Positions 19,097-28,688 of a stretch of 64,000 nt of DNA are shown piece after piece. The DNA comes from Vibrio inusitatus (GTDB lineage: Bacteria; Pseudomonadota; Gammaproteobacteria; Enterobacterales; Vibrionaceae). The translations under genes and the position numbers were made by a program. Position 1 is the stretch's first letter; every line of letters starts with the position of its first letter. Below the pieces are notes generated by a model. That model worked only from the letters and a program-made list of their open reading frames with translations. It did no database searches and was not told where the DNA came from. Location of the stretch: assembly GCA_024346935.1 (NCBI GenBank), contig AP024878.1, positions 1,240,001 through 1,304,000 of the forward strand, given 5' to 3'.

Positions 19097-20176
19097 TTAG
19101 CCCTGTTTTGGGGAAACAACTTGGCCTGGTACGACTCGGTGAAGCCCATTTTCAACAATACGTTCGCCCTCAGAGATGGCCCCTGCTACGTAGGCTTGTT
19201 CATTATCCGCAAACAACACTTGAATACTTCGTCGTTCGACAATGTTGTCTTCAGTGAGTACAAAGACGTTCCAAACGCCGCGAATCCCATCCGTTAATGA
19301 GGTGTTAGGTACCCAGAATCCAGTTTCAGGGATATCTTCAGTGTAAGTAAGATAAGCAAGTTGCCCATCCAGTACTGGTGCACTATCAGGTAGAAGGTAG
19401 CGTAAGCCTATGCTGCGAGAATTAAGATCGACAGTCCCACCGGGGTTGATCAACTTCGCTTCATACTGATTCTTCCCAATACGAATTCTAGGATCTGATA
19501 TTTGACTGACTTTTTGCAGTTGAATGGTAGGAATACCGATAAACGCTTCTTTGTCATTATCCGAGAGTAGGGTTAGCGTTGGTGAACCTGCATTCACAAC
19601 ATCACCGAGGGAAACATGGCGTCTGCTAACAGTGCCGGAGTACGGAGCTTTAATCGTTGACTTGGTTTGTTTCAGGTTGTTGGCTTGAATCACAGCGTTG
19701 AGTCTGACGGTATTGGCTTGTAATACGCCTTTTTGGCTGTTCAGAGCGTCAATTTCAGCTTCAGCACTAAATCCTTTTGATTTTAGTGATTGCTGGCGTT
19801 TGAGGTTTGCATCGACCAGTTTTAACTGTGCACGTATCTCATTTCGCTGTGCTTTTAGCTGTTTAGCATCCGTCTCTAATAACTGTGTATCTAGGGTAAT
19901 GAGAGGAGTACCCTTGTCCACTTGATCTCCCACATCAACTAATATGTTGGACACCTTTCCTGCAAACTCAAATCCAAGACGTGCTTTTTGTCCTGCCTGA
20001 ACGGTACCTACATATTCGCGCTTCACTTGGTATTGCTTGCTTTGCTTTAGAGTATAGGTTTGTACGGAAACGGTTTGTACGTACTCTTCTTGTTGGGCCT
20101 TTGAATCAAAACAGCCACTGAGTACTACTGATAATGACAATAGAGAAACGATTTTGACTTTTGATGTGTACCGCAT
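19097..20176 (-). CDS. RND efflux periplasmic adaptor (MFP) lipoprotein
   Basis: 359-aa membrane fusion protein that links the RND pump to an outer membrane channel. It has a lipoprotein signal (LLSLSVVLSGC), a barrel-sandwich/lipoyl half (GFEFAGKVSNILVDVGDQVDKGTPLITLD), a coiled-coil hairpin (about 80-160: AKQLKAQRNEIRAQLKLVDANLKRQ), a second lipoyl half (STIKAPYSGTVSRRHVSLGDVVNAG) and a C-terminal beta region. Several in-frame ATGs exist (20221, 20206, 20185); 20176 is preferred because AAGGA lies 8 nt upstream, the lipoprotein signal starts there, and the operator then sits entirely in the promoter region. First gene of the pump operon. Confidence 0.9.
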   Translation of the reverse strand: MRYTSKVKIVSLLSLSVVLSGCFDSKAQQEEYVQTVSVQTYTLKQSKQYQVKREYVGTVQAGQKARLGFEFAGKVSNILVDVGDQVDKGTPLITLDTQLLETDAKQLKAQRNEIRAQLKLVDANLKRQQSLKSKGFSAEAEIDALNSQKGVLQANTVRLNAVIQANNLKQTKSTIKAPYSGTVSRRHVSLGDVVNAGSPTLTLLSDNDKEAFIGIPTIQLQKVSQISDPRIRIGKNQYEAKLINPGGTVDLNSRSIGLRYLLPDSAPVLDGQLAYLTYTEDIPETGFWVPNTSLTDGIRGVWNVFVLTEDNIVERRSIQVLFADNEQAYVAGAISEGERIVENGLHRVVPGQVVSPKQG

Positions 20177-20219
20177 GACAGGCATCCTTGATGCAACGTT
20201 GATCATTCTATTTAAACTC

Positions 20220-20246
20220 AATCAAACTAGACTGTCCAGTTTGATT
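20220..20246. promoter_or_regulatory. TetR-type operator (27-bp palindrome)
   Basis: Arms AATCAAACT and AGTTTGATT are perfectly complementary, and the centre GACTGTC continues the symmetry, with only one mismatched pair (20229/20237). The site lies midway between the adaptor start (20176) and the tetR start (20288), which indicates that the TetR protein represses both directions. Confidence 0.85.
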
Positions 20247-20287
20247 AGGTTATATTTGTAAAAAATGTTAATTAGTTAAGGGGCGGC

Positions 20288-20893
20288 ATGGTTAGCAGAA
20301 CCGAACGTAAACGAGAGCAAATTCTTCAAGCCGCGGGCAAGCTGTTTGCAGAGCACGGCTATGGAGTGAGTATGGATGCGATATCTAAGGCGGCTAATGT
20401 TTCAAAGCAGACAGTGTATGCTCATTTCAAAACTAAAGACCTGCTATTTGAAACCTGTATACAGTCTAAGTGTGTGAGCAACCGAATTGACGAGAACGCG
20501 TTTAATACTGATGCGCCGCTGAGGAATGTGTTGCTTGAGTTTGGTATTCGCTTTCAAAACATGTTGCTGGATGAAGGCGTACAACAAACCTATCGCAATG
20601 CTATTAGCCAACTGGAGTTACACCCTGATCTTGCCGCGCTGTATCTTGAGTCTGGACCTAAAACCACTAATCGTATCTTGAGCGATTATTTATCTAGGAA
20701 AGTCGAGGCTGGAGAGTTGTCTCTGCAAGGCTCAGCAGAAGACGGGGCAATGCAACTGCTACTGTTATTCCATGGGAGATCTGTGTATTGGGCCAACCTA
20801 GGGGAGGACAGTGGCGAAACACCTGAGGAGCGTGCAGATTACATTGAAAGTTGTGTTGATCTGTTCTTAAAAGGAAATGGTCACCGAGTGTAA
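20288..20893 (+). CDS. TetR/AcrR family repressor of the RND pump
   Basis: 201-aa regulator. The N-terminal helix-turn-helix covers about residues 8-55 (ILQAAGKLFAEHGY..MDAISKAANVSKQTVYAHFKTKDLLF), the classical TetR pattern. The C-terminal ligand domain resembles the AcrR-type domain found beside efflux genes (NAISQLELHPDLAALYLESGP). Divergent from the adaptor-pump operon with the 27-bp operator between them, so it is the likely local repressor, released by a pump substrate. Confidence 0.92.
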   Translation: MVSRTERKREQILQAAGKLFAEHGYGVSMDAISKAANVSKQTVYAHFKTKDLLFETCIQSKCVSNRIDENAFNTDAPLRNVLLEFGIRFQNMLLDEGVQQTYRNAISQLELHPDLAALYLESGPKTTNRILSDYLSRKVEAGELSLQGSAEDGAMQLLLLFHGRSVYWANLGEDSGETPEERADYIESCVDLFLKGNGHRV

Positions 20894-20989
20894 ATTGTGT
20901 GATATCAGAAGAATAATTCGTATCGAAATTTCAAAGAGTTATGCAACAATTGAAGTCACGGTAGATTTTTTTGCAGATAAGGATATTTC

Positions 20990-22615
20990 ATGACACTGCC
21001 TTCACTCAACTTGCTCGCGGCTTCAATACTCATCGCTAGCCAATTCTCAACTCAAGTGTTGGCAAATCCATTGCCTCAAGACGTTGTGCTAGCTTCTACG
21101 CAAGAGTTGGTACGCGCAAATGATGCAGAGGTAGCGACCCTTAATCCAATAAAAGCTGAAGGGCTCCCAGAGATGCACGTCGTTCGTGATCTTTTTGAGG
21201 GATTGGTGATTCAAGATGCTGAGGGTAATGTGATTCCAGGCGTTGCTGAGCGTTGGGACAATCAAAACAACCAGGAGTTTACTTTCTATCTTCGAAAGAA
21301 CGCTAAGTGGTCTAACGGTGACCCTGTCACTGCGAATGATTTTGTATATAGCCTTCGCAAAGCGGTAGACCCTAATACGGCATCACCAAATGCATGGTAT
21401 TTGAAGCTAACAGAAATGGTCAATGCTGAAGAGATTATTGAGGGTAAAAAATCTCCTGATACTCTCGGTGTACAGGCGATAGACGATCACACACTCAAGA
21501 TCAGGCTATCTAAGCCGGTGCCATACTTTTTGGCGATGACGGGTCATACAGCAATGATGCCAATTCATAAAGCGAGTGTGCTGGCAAACCCTGACTCATG
21601 GGCTAGACCGGGGAATTTAGTATCAAATGGCGCCTTTATCTTAGATGGTTGGGTAGTGAATGAAAAAATCACTTTAAAGCGTAACCCTAACTACTGGGAT
21701 AATCAGGATACACGTTTAGATAAAGTCACCTACATTCCATTTGAAAGCCAGATGGCGGCTTACAATCGATATCGTAGTGGAGAAGTAGATATTACGTCAG
21801 ATGTACCAGCGCAAATGGCTAATAAACTTGCCAAGGAGCTACCAGATGCATACCAAGTATCACCGTTACTCTGTACTTATTACTATGCATTTAATACTGA
21901 GCGAGAAGCACTTAAAGACCCTAAAATAAGGCAAGCATTGTCGTACAGCATTATGCGTGATGTGGTAACCACAGGCATCACAAATAGTGGACATCTCCCC
22001 GCTTATACCTTCGCACATAAAGATGTCGCAGGCTTTAGCGCATCCTTGCCAGATTATGCAAATCTCACTCAGAAAGAGCGTGACGACAAAGCAAAAGCGC
22101 TAATGATAGAAGCAGGTTTTGATCAATCAAATCCACTCACGCTTAATCTTTTATATAACACTTCCGAGAGCCATAAGAGCATCGCGGTAGGTATTGCTTC
22201 TATGTGGAATAAGACGTTGGGCGTGAACGTCACGTTGGAGAATCAAGAGTGGAAGTCTTATCTTGATTCACGAAAGGCAGGAGAGTTTGATGTGCTGCGA
22301 GCCTCATGGTGCGGGGATTACAATGAAGCTTCCACCTTCTTAAGCTTATTTACCTCAGACAATGACAGAAACTTTGCCTTCTATGCGAATCCTGATTACG
22401 ACGCGGTGTTGGATAAAGCACAAACAGAAACGGATCAAACGAAACGCAGTGCATTGTATGATGAAGCTGAATCTATTCTAGCAACTGACATGCCTATTGC
22501 TCCGATCTATTACTTTATGCAAGCTCGCTTGGTGCGACCGAATGTCGGCGGTGTGCCTAAACACAATGCTGAAGGGCGTATCTACTCTAAAGATATTTAT
22601 ATTAAGAAATTGTGA
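20990..22615 (+). CDS. OppA/MppA-type periplasmic oligopeptide-binding protein (orphan)
   Basis: 541-aa extracytoplasmic solute-binding protein, family 5. It has a Sec signal peptide ([18 protein letters not shown]), then [20 protein letters not shown] and [10 protein letters not shown], the OppA-type opening. [23 protein letters not shown] and [12 protein letters not shown] are typical, and the C-terminus ([20 protein letters not shown]) matches OppA proteins. No permease or ATPase is adjacent, so it probably serves an Opp transporter elsewhere, as MppA does in E. coli. It overlaps the small DUF2256 gene by 4 bp. Confidence 0.92.
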   Translation: MTLPSLNLLAASILIASQFSTQVLANPLPQDVVLASTQELVRANDAEVATLNPIKAEGLPEMHVVRDLFEGLVIQDAEGNVIPGVAERWDNQNNQEFTFYLRKNAKWSNGDPVTANDFVYSLRKAVDPNTASPNAWYLKLTEMVNAEEIIEGKKSPDTLGVQAIDDHTLKIRLSKPVPYFLAMTGHTAMMPIHKASVLANPDSWARPGNLVSNGAFILDGWVVNEKITLKRNPNYWDNQDTRLDKVTYIPFESQMAAYNRYRSGEVDITSDVPAQMANKLAKELPDAYQVSPLLCTYYYAFNTEREALKDPKIRQALSYSIMRDVVTTGITNSGHLPAYTFAHKDVAGFSASLPDYANLTQKERDDKAKALMIEAGFDQSNPLTLNLLYNTSESHKSIAVGIASMWNKTLGVNVTLENQEWKSYLDSRKAGEFDVLRASWCGDYNEASTFLSLFTSDNDRNFAFYANPDYDAVLDKAQTETDQTKRSALYDEAESILATDMPIAPIYYFMQARLVRPNVGGVPKHNAEGRIYSKDIYIKKL

Positions 22616-22773
22616 GTAAACGCATCGACAAACGAGATCTACCCACGAAGGTATGCCGCACTTGCGGCTTACCGTTCATTTGGCGAAAGAAATGGCAAAG
22701 ATGTTGGGATGAGGTGCTGTATTGCTCGGAGCGGTGCCGTAGAAATAAGGTGAAGAATGAAAGTTCTAATTGA
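22612..22773 (+). CDS. DUF2256 domain protein (53 aa, zinc-ribbon-like)
   Basis: Short gene starting with GTG inside the stop of the preceding binding protein (GTGA overlap), so it is probably translated by coupling. The product begins [15 protein letters not shown] and has four cysteines in a CxxC...CxxxC arrangement (CRTCG and YCSERC) around a [11 protein letters not shown] core, the DUF2256 pattern. It is strongly basic. DUF2256 genes are known neighbours of cryptochrome/photolyase genes, and the DASH-type gene here lies 0.9 kb away in the converging group. Function unknown. Confidence 0.85.
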   Translation: MSKRIDKRDLPTKVCRTCGLPFIWRKKWQRCWDEVLYCSERCRRNKVKNESSN

Positions 22774-22943
22774 ATCCATTTTTATATATGAATATAGGAT
22801 GCCGTACTGAGTGGTTGCTCGCAAGCTTTTAGTTACATTCAAAGGGATGCGTTAATAAAAAGGTTACCGATAAAAGCTTTGAGAATCAGGCCGAGGGATC
22901 TAAGTCAGGTCTTTAGACCCCCAATAGGCTTAGCTTTTTTTTT
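22770..22943 (+). ncRNA. Possible small RNA or 3' UTR with T9 end
   Basis: A sigma70-like promoter TTGAAT (22770-22775), 17-bp spacer, TATAGG (22793-22798) precedes about 130 nt ending in nine Ts (22935-22943). The terminal stem is weak (CTAAG / CTTAG around GGTC / GACC). It could be an sRNA or just the terminator of the oppA-DUF2256 transcript. Low certainty. Confidence 0.25.
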
Positions 22944-23658
22944 ACCAAGGGATAGTTTGTCCCGCATAATCCTTAAATGAACCCGAAGAAGTGGCATCTA
23001 GCCTGTCTATTTGTTCAAGTAAGAGTTGCGCAGTTTGCATTGGTGTCATTAATTGCCCTTCGGGCAGATTCCTTTGAAACGGTTTAGACAGGGGAGTGTT
23101 TGTCGTGCCGGGGTGAAGCGCTAATACAGCGATGGGCTTGAGAGAGCGTTGCCATTCATTGCACAGATTCTTGAGTGTCATATTGAGAGCGCTCTTTGAA
23201 GCGCGATAGCTGTACCATCCACCTAACCGATTATCTTCAATGCTGCCCACCCTTGCGGACAAAGTAACAAATTTAGCGATATCAGTTTGGTTACTGGGGA
23301 TAAGCTTGTCTTGAAAGTACTTGGCGAGAAGTAATGAAGGCAAAGTATTACGGCGAAAGTTTTCAATAAAGAAGTCTGTATCGAGTTGTTTAATGCTCTT
23401 TTCTGGACCGTGATGCTGACAGTGTAAAAGGCCCACGCAGTTGATCATCCAATCTATCTGAGAAATCCGATGGCTGAATTGTTCGACTTGATCCTCGTCA
23501 GTTACATCAAGGCGATGCCACGAGACTTTCTTAGCCTCAAGATCGGGCTTTGTACTAAGGTACGTAGCTTCGATTGTGGCAAAAGGGTAGGCTTCCAAGC
23601 ATTTTTCAAGGAGGGCTGACCCAATACCTCCTCCTGCACCCACGATCATTATCCGCAT
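22942..23658 (-). CDS. SDR family oxidoreductase (C-factor-like)
   Basis: 238-aa short-chain dehydrogenase. It has the N-terminal Rossmann motif GAGGGIGSALL, NCVGLL in place of NNAG, the catalytic Ser/Tyr/Lys region (TLSARVGSIEDN..GGWYSYRASKSALN, YxxxK visible as YRASK) and the LHPGTTNTPLSKPF segment of C-factor/CsgA-like SDRs. Substrate unknown. The ATG at 23658 has GGGTGG before it and overlaps the cryptochrome stop by about 10 bp, so it is translationally coupled to that gene. The stop codon sits inside the T9 run of the opposite strand. Confidence 0.85.
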   Translation of the reverse strand: MRIMIVGAGGGIGSALLEKCLEAYPFATIEATYLSTKPDLEAKKVSWHRLDVTDEDQVEQFSHRISQIDWMINCVGLLHCQHHGPEKSIKQLDTDFFIENFRRNTLPSLLLAKYFQDKLIPSNQTDIAKFVTLSARVGSIEDNRLGGWYSYRASKSALNMTLKNLCNEWQRSLKPIAVLALHPGTTNTPLSKPFQRNLPEGQLMTPMQTAQLLLEQIDRLDATSSGSFKDYAGQTIPW

Positions 23659-24926
23659 TTTTGCCACCCTTTGTCTAACCAACGATTAATGAATACTCGA
23701 GACGGGTCGTAAATTTGAGTTTGTTTATCTAGATCAAAGCGTCGAACTGGCTTTGCGTCTGCGCCCACACCCGCTATATACTGCCAATTGCCCCAGTTTG
23801 AGCCTACGTCATAATCGATTAAGTTGTGTTCGAAATACAACGCACCAAGCCTCCAATCCAAACCGAGATCGTGTATCAGACAGCTGGCTACTAACTGTCT
23901 GCCTCTATTAGACATAAACCCAGTGTTCTTAAGTTGCCTCATGCAAGCATCAACAATATCAAAACCAGTCTCTCCGTTGATCCAAGCCTCCAACGTTTCT
24001 GCATCGTCGTCCCATAACTGAGGTGCTTTTTTTATCCCTCCTGATTGAAACAGCTTTTCTTGATGCCAAGCACTGTACCAATGAAAGAACTCTCTCCAAA
24101 GCAACTCAAATTTAATCCAATAAGTAGATTCGTTTGAGCCAAACTCTTGCTCAAATTGATTTATGCTGTGCCAGATTTGTCTGGCAGATAGGTTTCCAGA
24201 GGCAAGCCATGGGGAGAGTTTTGTTGAGTTTTCCCAGCCGTCCAATTGATTTCTAACTTGCTTATAACTATGCGGGAGCTGGGAAGAAAAATATTGAAAA
24301 AGGTGCTGATGACCCGCACTCTCGCCCCCAATGAAGCTTTCATCTGAGCACATTGCATTCGATGCTTCCACGAAGGAGCAGTCTAAAACAACGGACTTCG
24401 GAAGTGTCTCAGGTTTTTCTAGAGGTTTTACGATAGTAAGCATCTCAATGTGCTTTCTAAACTGGGTGAATGTCGCAGGTAAATTGTTTGATGTAAATGG
24501 AAGCTGGCTTTGATGAAATAAAGACCCAGTATAGGCACGGCAAATATATAGGTTAGGAAATGCCTGAGCTATAGCGCTCTCAGCATCTTGTTCGTACAAG
24601 CCGGGGTGGAACGCTCGATACAATGTGTCGACCTGAAATACGTCAAGAATCTGGTACAGATGATTTAGGTTCTTCGGTACGTATAGCTTGTGGCCATAAG
24701 GGGTGAGAGATGTGGCTAAATCACACAGTGATTGTTGTTCAAACGATATAAGATGTTCAGATTTTGAATACGAAGGTGGCTCGTCTTTTAAGGTGGTTAG
24801 TTTGTAGTAGGGAAGATAAACGCAAATCAATTCGTCTACTTCATAATTGGCTCTAATGAGTAGGTTGTTGTCACTGACTCGACAGTCGTTACCAAACCAT
24901 ATCAACCCTCGTTTTTTGTCACTCAT
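23649..24926 (-). CDS. DASH-type cryptochrome / photolyase family protein
   Basis: 425-aa flavoprotein with the N-terminal antenna-binding Rossmann domain (RGLIWFGNDCRVSDNNLL) and the C-terminal FAD domain (LSPWLASGNLSARQIW, FELLWREFFHWY, WINGETGFDIVDACMRQLKNTGFMSNRGRQ, SNWGNWQYIAGVGADAKPVRRFD). Length and N-terminus fit cryptochrome DASH, proteins that repair cyclobutane dimers in single-stranded DNA or sense light. The usual DASH signature after GVG differs (GADAKPVRRF), so repair-active photolyase versus DASH needs a tree. It precedes the SDR gene with overlap and follows the lipase after 59 bp. Confidence 0.88.
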   Translation of the reverse strand: MSDKKRGLIWFGNDCRVSDNNLLIRANYEVDELICVYLPYYKLTTLKDEPPSYSKSEHLISFEQQSLCDLATSLTPYGHKLYVPKNLNHLYQILDVFQVDTLYRAFHPGLYEQDAESAIAQAFPNLYICRAYTGSLFHQSQLPFTSNNLPATFTQFRKHIEMLTIVKPLEKPETLPKSVVLDCSFVEASNAMCSDESFIGGESAGHQHLFQYFSSQLPHSYKQVRNQLDGWENSTKLSPWLASGNLSARQIWHSINQFEQEFGSNESTYWIKFELLWREFFHWYSAWHQEKLFQSGGIKKAPQLWDDDAETLEAWINGETGFDIVDACMRQLKNTGFMSNRGRQLVASCLIHDLGLDWRLGALYFEHNLIDYDVGSNWGNWQYIAGVGADAKPVRRFDLDKQTQIYDPSRVFINRWLDKGWQKCG

Positions 24927-24985
24927 CCTGAACTCGCCTATTGCTTCCTGATGTGTGTTACTACGGAGATATCGGTTAGTACGAT

Positions 24986-25774
24986 CTAATGTTCATCAAA
25001 GAAATCTTTGTTTCGAATGTATTTACTCATTAGATGATAGGAGAAAGGTCGAATGAGCCAACTCACTAGAGAGCGCCCTAGGCGAATGAAAGTCGGCGTA
25101 TTTTCATAGATGCGCCCATTGTATAGCCAAAGCAGTTTCCCTACGTGCCAGTAAGCTAGTGGAATCAAGGGCATAAAGGTGACCGCATCTAAGTCGCAAC
25201 AGACACGATAGGTTTTGTGGGGAAGTCGATATTGTTTTTTAAAACGCCAGCAACCCACAGCTGGCTGACCAAAGGTAACGATACGTTTAATCGCTTTAGG
25301 ATAATGTTGCTCAATATAATCTCCGATGACACACCCTATCGCACCACCAGAGGAGTGACCGGTGATAACGAGGCGGTGTCCTTGTTGAAGATGTGGCTCG
25401 ATAATAGCTAAGACACGCTCAAATACCGATAGCCCAAGTTTGTCGTCTCGATGAGACGGGGGGCTTTCTTGAGTAAGTAGATAGTGAAAGCCCGCATGGA
25501 TTGAGTAGTTGAGACCAATATTTTTGCAACTCTTGTGCCAGATCCCAAGGTTCAATAGCCAGTCTTTAATACTGTGTGACCCCTTAATAACCAGAACGAC
25601 TTCTTCACGTTTTACGTTCCAAAGCACCCGTATCATAATATTGCCTTGGGTGTTGCGAATAATACGTTGCCCATTGGGATCGAAACCAAAGGCGGTTTGT
25701 TTGAATACACGAGGATAAGCCAACCGGCAGAGCACAGCGTAGCGTTCGTATTGATATCGTTTGAGGCTTTTCAA
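24986..25774 (-). CDS. Class 3 lipase family protein
   Basis: 262-aa alpha/beta hydrolase of the lipase class 3 family. The nucleophile elbow is VITGHSSGGAIG with Ser141 (GHSSG). The preceding VLVIKGSHSIKDWLLNLGIW resembles the oxyanion-strand block (RGT..DWxxN) of the family, and CDLDAVTFMPLIP supplies an Asp as in the usual triad. No signal peptide is seen, so it may be cytoplasmic. It heads the minus-strand group lipase-cryptochrome-SDR. Substrate unknown. Confidence 0.85.
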   Translation of the reverse strand: MKSLKRYQYERYAVLCRLAYPRVFKQTAFGFDPNGQRIIRNTQGNIMIRVLWNVKREEVVLVIKGSHSIKDWLLNLGIWHKSCKNIGLNYSIHAGFHYLLTQESPPSHRDDKLGLSVFERVLAIIEPHLQQGHRLVITGHSSGGAIGCVIGDYIEQHYPKAIKRIVTFGQPAVGCWRFKKQYRLPHKTYRVCCDLDAVTFMPLIPLAYWHVGKLLWLYNGRIYENTPTFIRLGRSLVSWLIRPFSYHLMSKYIRNKDFFDEH

Positions 25775-25948
25775 TGATTAAACCGAATAATCTTTGGAGC
25801 AAAAGTACATTGTGTCGCGGAAAAGTGACGATTATGTGACCATCTAAGCGATGAATGACTTATAAGCAGCTGTATAGATTGCTTAAAGTAGTCTCTTGTT
25901 CAATAATCTGCCTAATTTTTCGACCGTCGCTTTGTTGAGGCATCTACT

Positions 25949-28402
25949 GTGCAACGTTTCACTGACACTATTATCCGTTTTCCTAAAACCCTTCTGATGC
26001 TTCTCGTGTTAGTTACGATGACTGCTGGCTATTATGGTTCGACACATTTTTCTATGAATGCGGATCTTAGTGACCTCGTTGAGCAAAAAGGAGAGTGGCG
26101 TGACAACCTTGATGCGGTAGAAGCAGTATTCCCCGATTCTGGGAACATTATCATTGCGGTTTCATCGAAAGATGGTGAACAAGCCAAAATAGCAACCGAG
26201 AAACTGGCAGAGGCATTTAAGAAGCGTCAGCTGTTTGCAGATGTATTCGCCCCATCAACATTACAGTGGTTCGAGCAATACGCGATAGGTTTTTTGAGTG
26301 GTAAAGAATACCAATCCCTTAGGGAGAAGGTAGCATTGCTATTGCCCGAAATCATGGTCTCGGCGCAGATGAATAGTTTACAGCCTTATCTTGGTGCTTT
26401 GGACCAAAAGCTCTCTGAAACCAACCTTTCTTCTGATGAGATTAGTTCACTGATTCAACCATTGCTGGAGGCAATGGAAGGCCAAGATGTGGACTGGCAG
26501 AGTATGTTATTTACAGATGTAGCTGTACCCAATGGTTATGTCATTAGTTTAACAGCCGTTCCTGATTATTCGGAAACTGAACCGAATAAGCTGATCATGA
26601 ATACCGTTCGTGAAGTCATTTCTAGTGTAGGTATGCCTGCAGATGTGATGGTGCGAGTAACCGGCCAAACCGCGTTAGATTATGATGAAATTCAAGATGC
26701 CAACGATAGCGTAGCGCTTGCGGGGACGGTGTCCTTGGTCAGTTTGATACTCATTCTCGCGGTAGGTATTCGCTCTTTGAGAATTATCGTTGCAAGCTAC
26801 CTTGCGGTAATCGTGGGTTTAGTTTGGACCTTTGCTGCCGGTTTATTGCTGGTGGGTTCGTTTAACACCATATCCATTGTTTTCATGGTTATTTTCATCG
26901 GTTTAGGTATTGATTTTGCGGTTCATCTTAGCTTGCATGTGTATGAACAGAGGCTGAAAGGGCATAATAATAGCGACAGTTTAGCGCTCTCAGTTCAGCA
27001 CTGTATCTCACCATTAGGACTGTGCGCATTGTCCTCAGCTATCGGCTTTTTGAGCTTCTATCCAACCGCCTACAATGGCCTAGGTGAGCTTGGTGTCATT
27101 TCGGCAGCCGGCATGATATTGGGACTCGTAGCTACTTTTTGGGTGATCCCACTTTTCTTCCAGTTCTTTGGTTACCCGAAGGTAAAGCGAAGCAATGCAA
27201 AGCGTTCAAAGATGGCATTGAAACTCAGCGAATTCATTGTTGCCCAGCATAGAAAGATCATCTTATTGACCTTGATTGGCGCCGTTGTGACGGGCTATGG
27301 AGCAATGCAGTTTCAGTTTGATTTCTCGACCTTGGTGTTAAAGAACAAAAATTCTGAGTCAGTCGAAGCCTTGCAATGGCTACAAGATAATAAGCTTGGT
27401 TCTAGTTATCAGTTATTCGCTGTGGCAAAAGATCGCCAACAAGCAATGAATTGGGAAAGCCAGCTACAGGATAGCCCTGAGGTTGCGGCAACCATCAGTG
27501 CGAATTCATTTTTGCCAAAAGATTTTTCTGAGCGAGTGGATGGATTAAAAGAGTCAGCTACTCCAGAAGGTAAACGTCCGACAATGATGACGTGGTCAGG
27601 ATTTTCGAAAAAGTACCAACAATTACTGAATTTAAAAGGTGCTTCAGAAACAGATCTCGACGAAAACATTCTACAGCATCACTTAACGGCCAATATTCAG
27701 CCGTTAATGCAGGCGTTGACTGCTCAAGCATCAGTTGTTGAAGACCCTAACGTTGACATGCTGCCATATGAAATCGCTCATAAGTATATTGCCGATGATG
27801 GGCAATGGCTGGTGTCGGTAACGCCATCAGGTGATATGCGTGATGTAGCCCAGGTGAATGCGTTTATTGAAACTGTGCAACGAGTGGCCCCTTTAGCTAC
27901 TGGTCGTGCAGTAGCAGAGCAGCAAGTGGGACAGATCATTGTTAAGGCGTTTTATACCGCCATAGCGATATCGATTGTCAGCATTACCGTTATCTTGTTA
28001 TTCAGCGTTCGTTACAAACTCGATATTTTGTTTATATTCATTCCATTGTTATTCACGACAACGACAACACTTGCGGTCGCGCATTGGTTTGGTCAGTCAC
28101 TAAATATGGCCAATATCATCGTTATACCACTGATTTTTGGGCTTGGTGTGGATAATGGTATTCATATAGTGAAACGATTTAGACATGAGCAGACAATTAC
28201 ACGTTTCTTCTCATCATCTACGCCTAAAGCAACCTTGATCAGCTGTTTAACTACCATTGCGACCTTTGGCGCTTTGACCTTAGCTGAGCATCAAGGGATG
28301 TACTCTATTGGGTTTTTGCTGACCATAGCGCTTAGTGCAATACTTTGCTTCAGCTTATTAATCCTGCCGGCGTTCTTGCATAGATTTGAGCCTAAAAGGT
28401 AG
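25949..28402 (+). CDS. MMPL/RND superfamily exporter
   Basis: 817-aa inner membrane protein with two internally repeated MMPL halves, each with one helix, a large periplasmic loop and a bundle of five helices (about 11-12 helices in all). FIGLGIDFAVHLSLHVYE in the first half and FGLGVDNGIHIVKRFRHE in the second are the paired MMPL motifs, each with an Asp in the membrane helix. This type groups with HpnN-like exporters of lipids such as hopanoids or fatty-acid-derived molecules; no hopanoid genes are nearby, so substrate is unknown. The start is TTGTGAGGCATC..GTG (GTG at 25949). Monocistronic. Confidence 0.87.
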   Translation: MQRFTDTIIRFPKTLLMLLVLVTMTAGYYGSTHFSMNADLSDLVEQKGEWRDNLDAVEAVFPDSGNIIIAVSSKDGEQAKIATEKLAEAFKKRQLFADVFAPSTLQWFEQYAIGFLSGKEYQSLREKVALLLPEIMVSAQMNSLQPYLGALDQKLSETNLSSDEISSLIQPLLEAMEGQDVDWQSMLFTDVAVPNGYVISLTAVPDYSETEPNKLIMNTVREVISSVGMPADVMVRVTGQTALDYDEIQDANDSVALAGTVSLVSLILILAVGIRSLRIIVASYLAVIVGLVWTFAAGLLLVGSFNTISIVFMVIFIGLGIDFAVHLSLHVYEQRLKGHNNSDSLALSVQHCISPLGLCALSSAIGFLSFYPTAYNGLGELGVISAAGMILGLVATFWVIPLFFQFFGYPKVKRSNAKRSKMALKLSEFIVAQHRKIILLTLIGAVVTGYGAMQFQFDFSTLVLKNKNSESVEALQWLQDNKLGSSYQLFAVAKDRQQAMNWESQLQDSPEVAATISANSFLPKDFSERVDGLKESATPEGKRPTMMTWSGFSKKYQQLLNLKGASETDLDENILQHHLTANIQPLMQALTAQASVVEDPNVDMLPYEIAHKYIADDGQWLVSVTPSGDMRDVAQVNAFIETVQRVAPLATGRAVAEQQVGQIIVKAFYTAIAISIVSITVILLFSVRYKLDILFIFIPLLFTTTTTLAVAHWFGQSLNMANIIVIPLIFGLGVDNGIHIVKRFRHEQTITRFFSSSTPKATLISCLTTIATFGALTLAEHQGMYSIGFLLTIALSAILCFSLLILPAFLHRFEPKR

Positions 28403-28513
28403 GTTATATACCTGACTTACATGATAGGTTTCTTACAGTCTTATTCTGCTGACCTAATCTAACTTCGGGTTGTATAATGGAGTGAGTAGTTAGAGCGAAA
28501 GGCTATGGAATCG

Positions 28514-28633
28514 GCACGGTTAGTGGTAAATGATGTGTCAAATTGACCGTCGTCCCCGAGTGTTTTTATCGGGGACCTTATCAAGGTAATTGCGCAGAAC
28601 CAGATTCCCGATAGAAGCGTTCGGGAATGACAG
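28514..28633 (+). repeat. Paired-hairpin element, copy A
   Basis: 120 bp with head-to-head hairpins: GTCCCCGA / TCGGGGAC (28552-28576) and ATTCCCGA / TCGGGAAT (28604-28628) followed by GACAG. It matches copy B without gaps, with 8 differences by eye. Confidence 0.9.
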
Positions 28634-28688
28634 GTTTTCTACAGTCCTATTTGATTGATCTATTAACTTCAGGTTGCATTATGAAGTG

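Noticed and set aside
16010..20893. RND-TetR block as a recently transferred island.
   Set aside because: No integrase, tRNA, direct repeats or obvious composition change at its borders.
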